Source: Onstottus_B sp035558335 (lineage in GTDB: Bacteria; Acidobacteriota; Blastocatellia; UBA7656). From it: a stretch of DNA of 11,028 nucleotides. Each line of letters starts with the position of its first letter. Position 1 is the first letter of the stretch. Both the position numbers and the translations under genes were made by a program. The stretch lies in the NCBI GenBank assembly GCA_035558335.1, contig DATMCM010000415.1:1-11028 (forward strand), given 5' to 3'. Shown in pieces: positions 1-7,111 of the stretch. The notes under the pieces were generated by a model that worked only from the letters and a program-made list of their open reading frames with translations, was not told the origin of the DNA and searched no databases.

Positions 1-638
1 ACTCGGCGTTCGGCGAGGTCACTGAAGGAATTGAAGTCGTTGAGAAGATCTCGCTTGTCGAAGCCGACTCTCGTCAGCTGGCCGTCAAGCCGGTGAAGAT
101 CATCTCGATCAAGATCGAACCCAAGAAGCTCGAGCCGTTCAAGAATGCGACCGTCGATGAGTTGCGGAAGGAAGTATTGTTGAGGACGAGCCTGGGTGAC
201 ATCACGCTCGAGTTGGACCCGAACCTTGCGCCCGAGCACGTGCGCAACTTTCTCAAGCTGGTCGAGACCAGTTGGTACGATCACACCGCGTTTCATCGGG
301 TGATTCCAGGGTTCGTGGTGCAGGGCGGAATCGGCTCGACTCGGGCGGGGGGCGCTTCACATCCGGCCGACCGATGGGTTCACAAGCTCAAACCCGAGTT
401 CAACCCGACGCTCCACATTCGCGGCACGCTATCGATGGCTCGCGGCAACGATGCTAACTCGGCCGACACGTCGTTTTTTATGATGCTTGGAAAGGCGGAA
501 TATCTGGACGGCAAGTACACCGTGTTCGGAAAAGTGACCGACGGCTTCGACACGCTCGATAAGATCGCGAGTGCGCCTCGGAACGGGGAGACCCCAATCC
601 AGCGTATCGAGTTGATCGAGGCGACGATCAAGCCGTGA
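1..638 (+). CDS. Tandem-cyclophilin peptidylprolyl isomerase, 3' part
   Basis: The frame is open from the window edge (first whole codon at 3) and gives 211 visible residues. The first residues, SAFGEVTEGIEVVEKIS, match the last strand and helix of a cyclophilin domain. A complete second cyclophilin domain follows at about 165-630. It has the active-site segment FHRVIPGFVVQGG with its catalytic arginine, then SMARG, SFFMMLG and YTVFGKVTDGFDTLDKI. The protein therefore carries two cyclophilin domains, and the GTG at 93 is only an internal codon. Cyclophilins catalyse cis-trans isomerisation of prolyl bonds during folding. The usual QFF of the active site reads SFF here, so activity of this domain may be altered. 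Whether the protein is exported cannot be seen because the N-terminus is missing. It converges with the toxin-antitoxin pair on the other strand. Family assignment is firm; the two-domain reading rests on the short N-terminal remnant. Confidence 0.93.
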   Translation, partial: SAFGEVTEGIEVVEKISLVEADSRQLAVKPVKIISIKIEPKKLEPFKNATVDELRKEVLLRTSLGDITLELDPNLAPEHVRNFLKLVETSWYDHTAFHRVIPGFVVQGGIGSTRAGGASHPADRWVHKLKPEFNPTLHIRGTLSMARGNDANSADTSFFMMLGKAEYLDGKYTVFGKVTDGFDTLDKIASAPRNGETPIQRIELIEATIKP

Positions 639-679
639 CCGTCGCTGCTCGAGCTGCATCCGGTCTTGCCCGCGGGACT

Positions 680-962
680 CTAATCCCAACGCGCGCGGCG
701 GCTCGAGTGCAATACATCAATGACCTGGACATCTCTTCTTCGGACTCGATAAATGATGCGGTACGGATCTTCAATCAGTTCGCGAATATCTGCGTGACGA
801 GGATTTGAAACAACGCGGCCTGAGTGCGGGAACGATGAGAGTTGGTCGCCGCGGTTTAGTATGCGGTCGATGACTCGATGAGCGGTGGTCTGTGAATCGG
901 CAGAAATGTGTGCGTGGATGGCGGCCAGGGATCTCAGGGCCCGGTCAGCACACCACTTTCAT
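680..962 (-). pseudogene. ParE/RelE-type toxin, frame broken at the 5' end
   Basis: Read on the minus strand, the frame ending with TAG at 682-680 encodes about 92 residues with the family's features: DRALRSLAAIHAHISADS near the start, then FPHSGRVV, then RELIEDPYRIIYRVRRRD and VIDVLHSSR near the end. This is a ParE/RelE toxin, a family that inhibits gyrase or cleaves mRNA on the ribosome. The expected start ATG (962-960) overlaps the antitoxin stop as ATGA, but it reads only MKVVC before a TGA at 947-945. The body of the toxin lies in another frame that has no ATG, GTG or TTG at its beginning. Adding two bases near 949/948 would give MKVVWTDRALRSL, a normal start for the family. I infer a two-base deletion, or a sequencing error. 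The toxin frame is the same as the antitoxin frame, with a single TGA between them. Confidence 0.75.
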
Positions 963-1150
963 TGACACATTCCCAGCTTTTCACGAATCTGATCGCTAGT
1001 CCAAACTCGGCCGGCTTCCAGATCCGAGATGCCTTCTTCGATCATTTGCTGCTCGAGCATAAGCCGGGCCAGGTCTTCCCACGTGGCATCGTCGGGCGAC
1101 GATTCAATGAGCCTCAATGCTTCTTCCTTTACATGCCTGGTTTCTTGCAT
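959..1150 (-). CDS. Antitoxin of a type II toxin-antitoxin pair
   Basis: This 63-residue acidic protein begins MQETRHVKEEALRLIESSPD and continues DATWEDLARLMLEQQMIEEG and SDLEAGRVWTSDQIREKLG. That pattern (EEALRLIE, DATWEDL, IEEGISDLEAGR) is typical of small antitoxins encoded next to ParE/RelE toxins. In such pairs the antitoxin binds and neutralises the toxin and usually represses its own promoter. The start is well supported: GGAGG at 1162-1158 stands seven bases before the ATG. Its TGA stop overlaps the ATG of the toxin remnant (ATGA), which implies translational coupling. With the toxin frame broken, the antitoxin could be a relic, or could still counter a related toxin elsewhere. I do not assign a named subfamily. 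Confidence 0.8.
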   Translation of the reverse strand: MQETRHVKEEALRLIESSPDDATWEDLARLMLEQQMIEEGISDLEAGRVWTSDQIREKLGMCQ

Positions 1151-1171
1151 CTCTTTGCCTCCGCACGAGAG

Positions 1172-1177
1172 ATTCTA
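1172..1177 (-). promoter_or_regulatory. Possible -10 box for the toxin-antitoxin pair
   Basis: On the minus strand the hexamer TAGAAT lies about ten bases before the GGAGG ribosome-binding site of the antitoxin. It matches the sigma70 -10 consensus at five of six positions. No convincing -35 box is seen at the right distance, so the call is tentative. Confidence 0.3.
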
Positions 1178-1319
1178 CCACATTGACCCAGGATGAAACG
1201 CTGCAGGGATCTAACGCTCGAGCGAGCGAGGCGTTGATCGTTACCGGCCCGGTTACCACAACATCAACACTCTGTCGCGCGACTAACACAATTCAGGCGA
1301 TGCTCGGCTCCCTAACTAG

Positions 1320-1348
1320 TTGGAACTAAATCACCGCGCGCGTATACT
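1320..1348 (+). promoter_or_regulatory. Sigma70-like promoter of the LolA-like gene
   Basis: TTGGAA at 1320-1325 and TATACT at 1343-1348 are separated by exactly 17 bases, close to the sigma70 consensus TTGACA-17-TATAAT. Transcription would start near 1355 and leave a leader of about 90 bases before the ATG at 1445. This makes the upstream TTG at 1355 unlikely as a start codon, because it would lie at the transcript's 5' end. The stretch from 1178 to 1319 between this promoter and the divergent toxin-antitoxin pair shows nothing else I can name. Confidence 0.6.
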
Positions 1349-1430
1349 TCTGTTTTGAGCGTAGCGGAAACTAACCCGCGAGTCGTGCCGTATTCAAAGG
1401 GCAGCTCCAGAATCAAGTTACTCAGCAATC

Positions 1431-1436
1431 GGAGGA
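1431..1436 (+). promoter_or_regulatory. Ribosome-binding site fixing the start at 1445
   Basis: GGAGGA stands eight bases before the ATG at 1445, and a signal peptide begins at that ATG. The longer in-frame reading from TTG 1355 has no comparable site. Confidence 0.8.
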
Positions 1437-1444
1437 ACCTCGCT

Positions 1445-2227
1445 ATGATCCGAAAACTCGTAAGTTCGATTTTTGCACTCACTGTTCTGCTTGCAGTTCA
1501 GGTTTCAGCGCAAACAGTCGATGAGCTGATCAAGAAAAACCTCGACGCTCACGGCGGCGTTCAAAAGCTCAAAGCAGTCAAGAGCATAAAGACCTCGGGC
1601 AAGATCAACCCGCAAGGACTCGAAATCCCCATAACACTTCAACAAAAGCGCCCGGCGATGGTGCGAATGGACTTTGTCTTCCAGGGCAAGGCTTTGGTGC
1701 AGGCGTATGATGGCGAAACTGGTTGGAAGATCGATCCGTTTCAGGGCTCTTCAGAACCGGAGAAGGTCGCGGGCGATGATTTGAAAGACCTGCAAGAGCA
1801 GTCTGACCTCGATGGTCCTCTGGTCGACTACAAGGAAAAGGGTCACACCATCGAATTGATCGGCAAGGAAGACATGGAAGGCACGCCGGTTTACAAGCTC
1901 AAGGTCACCCTGAAAAACGGCGACGTTCGAAACGTCTATCTCGACGCCGAGAACTATCTCGAGTTGAAAGTGACGTCGAAGCGCAAGACTCCCGGCGGCG
2001 AGGTCGACGTCGAGCAGTATCTGGGGAACTACAAACCGGTCAACGGGATCCTTTTCCCGTTCTCGATAGACACCAAGGTGAAGGGCCAGACCCAAAACCA
2101 GATCACGATAGAGAAAATGGAGCTGGACGTTCAAATCGATGATTCCTTATTCAAGATGCCGGCCAAACCTCAGGACAAACCAAAGACCGAAGAGAAACCG
2201 AAGGAAAAGCCACCATCGAAAGTCTAG
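1445..2227 (+). CDS. Exported LolA-like protein (lipoprotein-sorting family)
   Basis: A protein of 260 residues. It starts with a clear Sec signal peptide: MIRKL, a hydrophobic core at residues 5-20, and cleavage after VSA at about residue 22. The mature part opens with DELIKKNLDAHGGVQKLKAV, a pattern I associate with the 'outer membrane lipoprotein-sorting protein' family found in Acidobacteriota and relatives. Beta-strand-rich sequence follows (ALVQAYDGETGWKIDPF, VYKLKVTLKNGD, VDVEQYLGNYKPVNGILFPF), consistent with the half-barrel that LolA, LolB and RseB use to hold lipid. The last 20 or so residues are almost only Pro, Lys, Glu and Gln, a likely disordered tail. It probably acts in the periplasm on lipid or lipoprotein, but the true cargo is unknown. 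It has its own promoter, and no lol or rse genes lie nearby. The fold assignment is moderately sure; the function is inferred. Confidence 0.75.
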   Translation: MIRKLVSSIFALTVLLAVQVSAQTVDELIKKNLDAHGGVQKLKAVKSIKTSGKINPQGLEIPITLQQKRPAMVRMDFVFQGKALVQAYDGETGWKIDPFQGSSEPEKVAGDDLKDLQEQSDLDGPLVDYKEKGHTIELIGKEDMEGTPVYKLKVTLKNGDVRNVYLDAENYLELKVTSKRKTPGGEVDVEQYLGNYKPVNGILFPFSIDTKVKGQTQNQITIEKMELDVQIDDSLFKMPAKPQDKPKTEEKPKEKPPSKV

Positions 2228-2560
2228 CGGTTTCCCCTTGGGCCACGTGTGGGTTGCGTGTGGAGATGCGCTGGCATCTCGCCAATGGGACGGGCGCTCG
2301 CGGCGGCCAAGTAAACTGTGATAGTGAACGCGACAGCTTTCAATATGTGAAGTATCTCAGCTCCTGACGCGAAGAATTGTTTGAAGGCCAAACCAAAGCC
2401 TGGTGAACCGGGCTATCCAATCGATCGGCCCGATTGACCAAGACGTGAACGCCTGGGCTGGTCAAAAAGAGATCCGTATTGCGACGTCTTGATGCAAGTC
2501 TGCAAAGCCCGGGGCTAATAGAAACACTGACAAGACCAATAGTTGAAAGGAAGAACCTCA
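2228..2560 (+). other. Intergenic stretch with two short hairpins
   Basis: No convincing gene lies here. A perfect 7-bp hairpin (GAGATGC, loop GCTG, GCATCTC) occupies 2263-2280. Without a T run after it, it is only a weak terminator candidate for the LolA-like gene. A second hairpin with an eight-pair stem containing one G-T pair spans 2397-2414. The end of the region carries the ribosome-binding sequence AAAGGAAG (2546-2553) of the next gene. I found no clear promoter. Confidence 0.4.
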
Positions 2561-5500
2561 ATGCGCGCTCCCTCACCGCGAATAGCTTTGCTGGTTTCGC
2601 TCGTGGCGTCGATTGGCGCTGCAGCCGCTCACGCTCAGACAATAAAGCTCGACTCGAATAGCTTCGGCGGCATCGAAGCGCGGCACATTGGACCTGCCGT
2701 GACCAGCGGTCGCATCGCCGCCGTCGATGGAGTCAACAGCGATCCGCGAATCATCTACGTCGGAAGCGCAGGCGGGGGTGTCTGGAAATCCATCAACGCC
2801 GGCACAAGCTTCAAGCCCATCTTTGACAAGTACACTCAATCGATCGGCGCGGTCACCGTCGATCAAGCTCACCCCGACACCGTATGGGTTGGAACCGGCG
2901 AGTCGTGGACTCGCAACAGCGTCTCGGTGGGCACCGGGTTGTACAAGACGACCGACGCCGGCGAATCGTGGAAGTTGATGGGGCTCGAAGACTCCGAGCG
3001 GATTGCGCGCATCGTGATCGATCCCAGGAACTCCGACGTGGTCTACGTCGCGGTAACCGGGCACCTGTGGAACAGCAACGATCAGCGCGGGGTCTACAAG
3101 ACCATCGATGGCGGCAAGACATGGAATCGGATGCTGTTTGTCAATACGGAGGCCGGATGCGCGGACATCGCGATCGATCCGCAAGAGCCCTCGATCGTTT
3201 ACGCGAGCATGTGGCAGTTTCGGCGTAAGCCTTACTACTTCACATCGGGAGGTCCCGGCAGCGGTTTGTACAAGAGCACAGACGCAGGGAAGACCTGGAA
3301 GAAACTCACCAACGGATTGCCCGAGGGAGAGCTTGGCCGAATCGCCATCGGCGTTGCGCCTTCACGACCAAATCGAGTTTACGCGGTAGTGGAAGCAAAG
3401 AAGAGCGGCGTGTATCGGTCGGACGACATGGGTGAAACATGGACCAGGGTCAGCGCGGCTCAAAGCGCGGTCGGCCGGCCATTCTATTTTGCTCGAATCG
3501 TAGTGGACCCTAAGGATTACAACCGTCTTTACAAACCCGACTACAGCCTGTCGGTCAGCACCGACGGCGGCCAGTCATTCACCTCGCGCGGCGGCCGGGC
3601 TCACGGCGATTTTCACGATGCCTGGGTCAACCCCCAGGATACGTTCAACCTGTTCGTTGCGACCGACGGCGGCGTCTATGTTTCGCGAGACAAGGCGAAC
3701 GCCTTCAAGTTCCTGAGCAACCTGCCGGTGGGCCAGTTCTATCACGTCGGGTTTGATATGGAGCAGCCGTACAACGTGTACGGCGGTTTGCAGGACAACG
3801 GCTCGTGGATGGGGCCTTCGCAGAGCCCGAACGGAATCGAGAACAAGGACTGGCGCAGCGTCGGATTTGGAGACGGCTTTCATGTTTATCCCGATCCGAC
3901 TGACCGGGACGTTCTCTACAGCGAGTTTCAAGGCGGCAGCGTTCTGCGCTTTCACAAGTCGACCGGCGAAACAAAGCTCGTCAAGGTGTTTCCGAAACAG
4001 GACGAACCCAAGTATCGCTTCAATTGGAACACCGCGATGCACCTCAGCCCAACGAATCCAAAGGTGTTGTACATCGGCGGGCAGTTTCTGTTTCGCTCGA
4101 CCAACAAGGGCGAATCGTTCGAGCGAATCTCGCCGGACCTGACGACAAACGATCCCGCAAAGCAGAAGCAGGATGAGTCAGGCGGACTCTCGCTGGACAA
4201 CTCGAGCGCCGAGAATCATTGCACGATCTTCACGATTGCCGAATCGCCGCTCGACGAAAAAGTCATTTGGGTAGGAACCGACGACGGCAACTTGCAGCTG
4301 ACTCGCGATAGCGGCAAGTCGTGGACGAATGTTGTTCGCAACATTCCCGGATTGCCCGCGAACACCTGGTGCAACGGTGTCGAAGCGAGCCGATTCGATA
4401 AGGCGACGGCCTATGCGGTGTTCGACGGCCATCAGACCGGTGACATGAAGGTCTATGTGTACAAGACTACCGACTTTGGCAAAACGTGGAAGTCGATTGC
4501 GACAGATGCGATAAAGGGCTACGCGCACGTGATTCGCGAGGACCGAGTCAATCGGGACCTGCTTTTTGTCGGAACTGAATTTGGCTTGTTTGTTTCGATC
4601 GACGGGGGAACGCAATGGGCCCAGTTCACCGGCAACGTTCCGCCCGTAGCAGTGCGCGACATAGCAATCCATCCTCGCGAACACGATTTGATTCTAGCCA
4701 CGCACGGCCGAGGGATTCTGATCATCGACGACATAACTCCGCTGCGGCAGCTCAGCCCGAAGATACTCGAATCGGCGGCGTACGTGATGGAATCGCGTCC
4801 ATCGCCGGTAACTGTCCCGGTAGGGGCGCAGGATTTTCCGGGCGACGGCGACTTCGTCGGATCGAATCCCAGCGAAGCGGCAACGATCACTTACTACTTG
4901 AAAGACCGCCACGTCTTTGGCGATTTGAAGATCGAAGTCTACAACTCGGACGGCAAGCTGATGTCGACCTTGCCGGCCGGCAAGCGAAAAGGAATTAACC
5001 GCGTTCAATGGTTCATGCGCTCGAAGCCGCCCAAGGTCCCGCCGTCGCCGAACCTGGCCGGGCCTTCGCTGACCGGCCTCATGGTTCCCGAAGGCGTTTA
5101 CACCGTGAAGCTGATCAAGGACAAAGAAACATTCACCGGACAGGTCAGGGTGGTGGCCGATCCTAAGTCCCCGCACTCGGCGGCCGACCGCGCGCTTCAA
5201 GCGCAGACGCTCCGCAAGCTGTTCGATATGCAAGAGCGGCTTGCGTTCGTGGACGACGTTGTCACCAATGCCCGCGATCAGGCTAAAGAGCGCGCTAAGA
5301 AGGTTGAGGGCGACGCGCTGGCCAAAGAGCTGGATGCATTTGCCGACAAGCTCGAGGCGCTTCACAAGACACTTGTTGCGACCAGGGAAGGACCGATCAC
5401 CGGCGAAGAACAACTGCGGGAGCGGATCGTGGAGCTCTACGGATGGGTGACGCAGTACGGCGGCCGGCCCACCGAATCTCAGCTTGCGAGGATACCGGTT

Positions 5501-5653
5501 CTCGAAAAAGAGATCGACTCCGCGAACTCGCAATTCGAGACGATCGTCGGAAAAGACCTGAATGCGGTAAATGCAAACCTTGCGGCGAAGAAGCTTGAAC
5601 CGATAAAGGTGCTGATAAGGGAAGAGTGGGACAAGAAGCAGCAAGACAAGTAA
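2561..5653 (+). CDS. Secreted BNR/Asp-box beta-propeller protein, 1030 residues
   Basis: ATG 2561 is preferred to the in-frame TTG at 2543. It follows AAAGGAAG by a good distance and opens a signal peptide (residues 1-25, cleavage after AHA). The mature chain carries about ten Asp-box (BNR) motifs of the form S-x-D-x-G-x-[ST]-[WF], among them TTDAGESWKLM, TIDGGKTWNRM, STDAGKTWKKL, SDDMGETWTRV, STDGGQSFTSR, TRDSGKSWTNV and TTDFGKTWKSI. They recur over roughly residues 70-700, as in sialidase-like or sortilin/Vps10-like beta-propellers. The segment of about residues 750-870 looks like an Ig or FlgD-like beta sandwich (DLKIEVYNSDGKLMSTLPAG, GVYTVKLIKDKETFTG). The last 150 or so residues are charged and helical. 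Such proteins are often annotated 'glycosyl hydrolase', but Asp boxes are structural and do not prove an enzyme. Substrate and partners are unknown. Probably periplasmic or secreted. Confidence 0.88.
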   Translation: MRAPSPRIALLVSLVASIGAAAAHAQTIKLDSNSFGGIEARHIGPAVTSGRIAAVDGVNSDPRIIYVGSAGGGVWKSINAGTSFKPIFDKYTQSIGAVTVDQAHPDTVWVGTGESWTRNSVSVGTGLYKTTDAGESWKLMGLEDSERIARIVIDPRNSDVVYVAVTGHLWNSNDQRGVYKTIDGGKTWNRMLFVNTEAGCADIAIDPQEPSIVYASMWQFRRKPYYFTSGGPGSGLYKSTDAGKTWKKLTNGLPEGELGRIAIGVAPSRPNRVYAVVEAKKSGVYRSDDMGETWTRVSAAQSAVGRPFYFARIVVDPKDYNRLYKPDYSLSVSTDGGQSFTSRGGRAHGDFHDAWVNPQDTFNLFVATDGGVYVSRDKANAFKFLSNLPVGQFYHVGFDMEQPYNVYGGLQDNGSWMGPSQSPNGIENKDWRSVGFGDGFHVYPDPTDRDVLYSEFQGGSVLRFHKSTGETKLVKVFPKQDEPKYRFNWNTAMHLSPTNPKVLYIGGQFLFRSTNKGESFERISPDLTTNDPAKQKQDESGGLSLDNSSAENHCTIFTIAESPLDEKVIWVGTDDGNLQLTRDSGKSWTNVVRNIPGLPANTWCNGVEASRFDKATAYAVFDGHQTGDMKVYVYKTTDFGKTWKSIATDAIKGYAHVIREDRVNRDLLFVGTEFGLFVSIDGGTQWAQFTGNVPPVAVRDIAIHPREHDLILATHGRGILIIDDITPLRQLSPKILESAAYVMESRPSPVTVPVGAQDFPGDGDFVGSNPSEAATITYYLKDRHVFGDLKIEVYNSDGKLMSTLPAGKRKGINRVQWFMRSKPPKVPPSPNLAGPSLTGLMVPEGVYTVKLIKDKETFTGQVRVVADPKSPHSAADRALQAQTLRKLFDMQERLAFVDDVVTNARDQAKERAKKVEGDALAKELDAFADKLEALHKTLVATREGPITGEEQLRERIVELYGWVTQYGGRPTESQLARIPVLEKEIDSANSQFETIVGKDLNAVNANLAAKKLEPIKVLIREEWDKKQQDK

Positions 5654-5679
5654 AGCCATCTACGGTGAGAGGCATGTAC

Positions 5680-5755
5680 GGGTGGCCCTCGGTGGCCACC
5701 CTCTCCACGCAGTGCAGCACCTCAGCCAGCGAGGGGTGGCCACCGAGGGCCACCC
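5680..5755. repeat. Perfect 22-bp inverted repeat with palindromic arms
   Basis: The arm at 5680-5701 is the exact reverse complement of 5734-5755, with a 32-base loop between. Each arm is itself a short palindrome: GGGTGGCC and GGCCACCC around six bases. The DNA could therefore form one long hairpin or two small ones. It begins 27 bases after the BNR-protein stop. There is no T run, so it is more like a REP/MITE-type dispersed element than a standard terminator, though it may also end transcription. Confidence 0.85.
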
Positions 5756-5797
5756 TACACGGATGCGGGAAAGCGGAAGGCGCGCTAAGATACTAAT

Positions 5798-6250
5798 ATG
5801 AGTGCAACAATTGAAACACCCGTGATCGTTTGTTCGTCGTGCGGAGCGAAGAATCGCGTGCCGATGGAAAAGATTCAAGGCGGTCTGGAACCTGTTTGCG
5901 GACGATGTAAGAAACCCCTGACTTTCTCGCCTCATCCTATTACGGTGACGGACGCTAACTTCGCGGAAGAGGTGGAGCGCTCACCGCTGCCGGTGCTGCT
6001 GGATATGTGGGCGGAATGGTGCGGCCCGTGCCGAACTATCGCGCCGATCATCGAGCAACTCGCCGGAGAGCTTGCGGGGCGGATGCGAGTGGGAAAGATG
6101 AACATCGACGAGAATCCGACGATCCCATCGCGCTTCGGCGTCCGCAGCATCCCGACGCTTCTTGTGCTGAAAGAAGGCCGCGAGGTTGACAGGCTCGTTG
6201 GGGCGATGCCAAAGCAGGAAATCCTTCGCAGGATCCAGGCTTTCATCTGA
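5798..6250 (+). CDS. trxC: Thioredoxin with N-terminal zinc ribbon (thioredoxin-2 type)
   Basis: A 150-residue protein in two parts. Residues 12-37 form a small zinc ribbon with two CxxC pairs, C12/C15 (VCSSCG) and C34/C37 (VCGRCK). Residues 48-150 are a complete thioredoxin domain with the redox motif WCGPC at 74-78, the buried aspartate region VLLDMWAEW, and the cis-proline of SIPT at 119. This layout is that of thioredoxin 2 (TrxC), a cytoplasmic disulfide reductase linked to oxidative stress in other bacteria. Its zinc ribbon tunes redox behaviour. There is no signal peptide. No good ribosome-binding site precedes ATG 5798: the nearest, GGAAGG at 5775-5780, is 17 bases away. TACTAATATG at the start suggests a promoter very close to the gene and perhaps a leaderless message. 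The next gene follows 85 bases downstream. Confidence 0.93.
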   Translation: MSATIETPVIVCSSCGAKNRVPMEKIQGGLEPVCGRCKKPLTFSPHPITVTDANFAEEVERSPLPVLLDMWAEWCGPCRTIAPIIEQLAGELAGRMRVGKMNIDENPTIPSRFGVRSIPTLLVLKEGREVDRLVGAMPKQEILRRIQAFI

Positions 6251-6268
6251 GCGGGAAGCTCGATTCGA

Positions 6269-6290
6269 TTGGCCTTGCTTAGCAAGCCAA
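6269..6290 (+). terminator. Weak hairpin after the thioredoxin gene
   Basis: TTGGC-c-TTGC, loop TTA, GCAA-GCCAA forms nine pairs with one bulged C, starting 18 bases after the thioredoxin stop. No T run follows, so termination is uncertain. The dipeptidase gene begins 45 bases later. Confidence 0.3.
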
Positions 6291-6323
6291 CTTGCGCCAC
6301 TTAGCGAGTCAAAAACTGCCCTT

Positions 6324-6328
6324 AGGAG
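6324..6328 (+). promoter_or_regulatory. Ribosome-binding site fixing the TTG start at 6336
   Basis: AGGAG stands seven bases before TTG 6336, the codon that opens a signal peptide. The ATG at 6331 is out of frame. The longer in-frame reading would overlap the thioredoxin gene by 65 bases. Confidence 0.7.
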
Positions 6329-6335
6329 CGATGAC

Positions 6336-7037
6336 TTGAATAGCGCACGCCAACCGCGACTGTCGGTTCTATTGCTCTTTCTTCTGATTGCGACAGGCCC
6401 GACAGTCTTCGCGCAAGGGCCGCCAAAGGAAGCAGGACCCTTCCGCGAGCCTGAACTCGTCGAACTTATTAAGCTCGATAAGACGATTCACCTCGACATC
6501 CGCTACGCCACCTCGAACAACTTTCTTGGTCGACCGGTGTACACCGAAGCGCGGGCCTTTCTTCAGCGTCCGGCCGCCGAAGCTCTCGTGCGGGCGAACA
6601 AATCGCTGCGAAAAAAGCGATACGGGTTGGTGATTCACGACGGTTATCGGCCGTGGTCGGTGACAAAGATCTTTTGGGATGCGACGCCGGAAGACAAGAA
6701 GGAGTTTGTTGCGGATCCAGCGCAGGGTTCGAGGCACAATCGAGGTTGCGCGGTCGACTTGTCGATCTTCGATTTAAAGTCGGGCAAGGAAGTCGAGATG
6801 CCTTCGGGCTACGACGAGATGACCGAGCGTTCGCACATTAACTACGCCGGCGGAGCGGACGGAGCGCGACGGCTGCGCGATATGTTGCGCGCGGCGATGG
6901 AAGCTGAGGGCTTCGCGGTGTACGAGCCTGAGTGGTGGCATTACGACTACAAGGATTGGAAAGAGTATCCGATCTTGAACATTAGCTTCGCTGAGATTGG
7001 AGCAAAGCATAAGGCGGCAAAAGCGACAGGCCAGTGA
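6336..7037 (+). CDS. Exported D-alanyl-D-alanine dipeptidase (VanX/DdpX family, M15D)
   Basis: A 233-residue zinc peptidase. Residues 1-26 form a signal peptide (basic start, LSVLLLFLLIATG core, cleavage after VFA). The family's catalytic set is complete: arginine R105 in IHDGYRPWS; the zinc ligands H134 and D141 in SRHNRGCAVDLS; the catalytic glutamate E199 and third ligand H202 in EWWHYD. These correspond to Arg71, His116, Asp123, Glu181 and His184 of VanX. The enzyme splits D-Ala-D-Ala. In vancomycin-resistant cocci VanX is cytoplasmic and works with VanH and VanA. Here the protein is exported and no van genes are near, so a role in peptidoglycan turnover or D-Ala salvage is more likely than resistance. 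Start chosen as TTG 6336 from the ribosome-binding site and signal peptide. The family is firm; the physiological role is inferred. Confidence 0.92.
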   Translation: MNSARQPRLSVLLLFLLIATGPTVFAQGPPKEAGPFREPELVELIKLDKTIHLDIRYATSNNFLGRPVYTEARAFLQRPAAEALVRANKSLRKKRYGLVIHDGYRPWSVTKIFWDATPEDKKEFVADPAQGSRHNRGCAVDLSIFDLKSGKEVEMPSGYDEMTERSHINYAGGADGARRLRDMLRAAMEAEGFAVYEPEWWHYDYKDWKEYPILNISFAEIGAKHKAAKATGQ

Positions 7038-7069
7038 TCCTGGGTGAGTTGCTCTGCATATCAAGTCTC

Positions 7070-7094
7070 ATCTTTCGCGGTTACTTGCGAAGAT
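7070..7094 (+). terminator. Possible terminator hairpin after the dipeptidase gene
   Basis: ATCT-t-TCGC, an eight-base loop, then GCGA-AGAT gives eight pairs with one bulge. It lies 32 bases after the stop and is followed by TATT. The stem is weak and the T run short. Confidence 0.3.
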
Positions 7095-7111
7095 TATTGA
7101 GCGGATAAAGA

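Noticed and set aside
908..1186. A 92-codon plus-strand open frame over the toxin-antitoxin pair
   Set aside because: It is opposite the antitoxin, which has a strong ribosome-binding site and a family pattern. The plus-strand product has neither.
2340..2642. A 100-codon minus-strand open frame across the gap before the BNR-protein gene
   Set aside because: It overlaps the start and signal-peptide region of the BNR-protein gene, has no ribosome-binding site that I can see, and matches no family I know.
4694..5659. A 321-codon open frame on the minus strand opposite the BNR-protein gene
   Set aside because: It is antisense to a clear coding region and its translation has no domain pattern, only arginine- and leucine-rich sequence typical of shadow frames in GC-rich DNA.
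6336..7037. Vancomycin resistance gene vanX
   Set aside because: The family is right, but there are no vanH, vanA or vanRS neighbours and the protein is exported.
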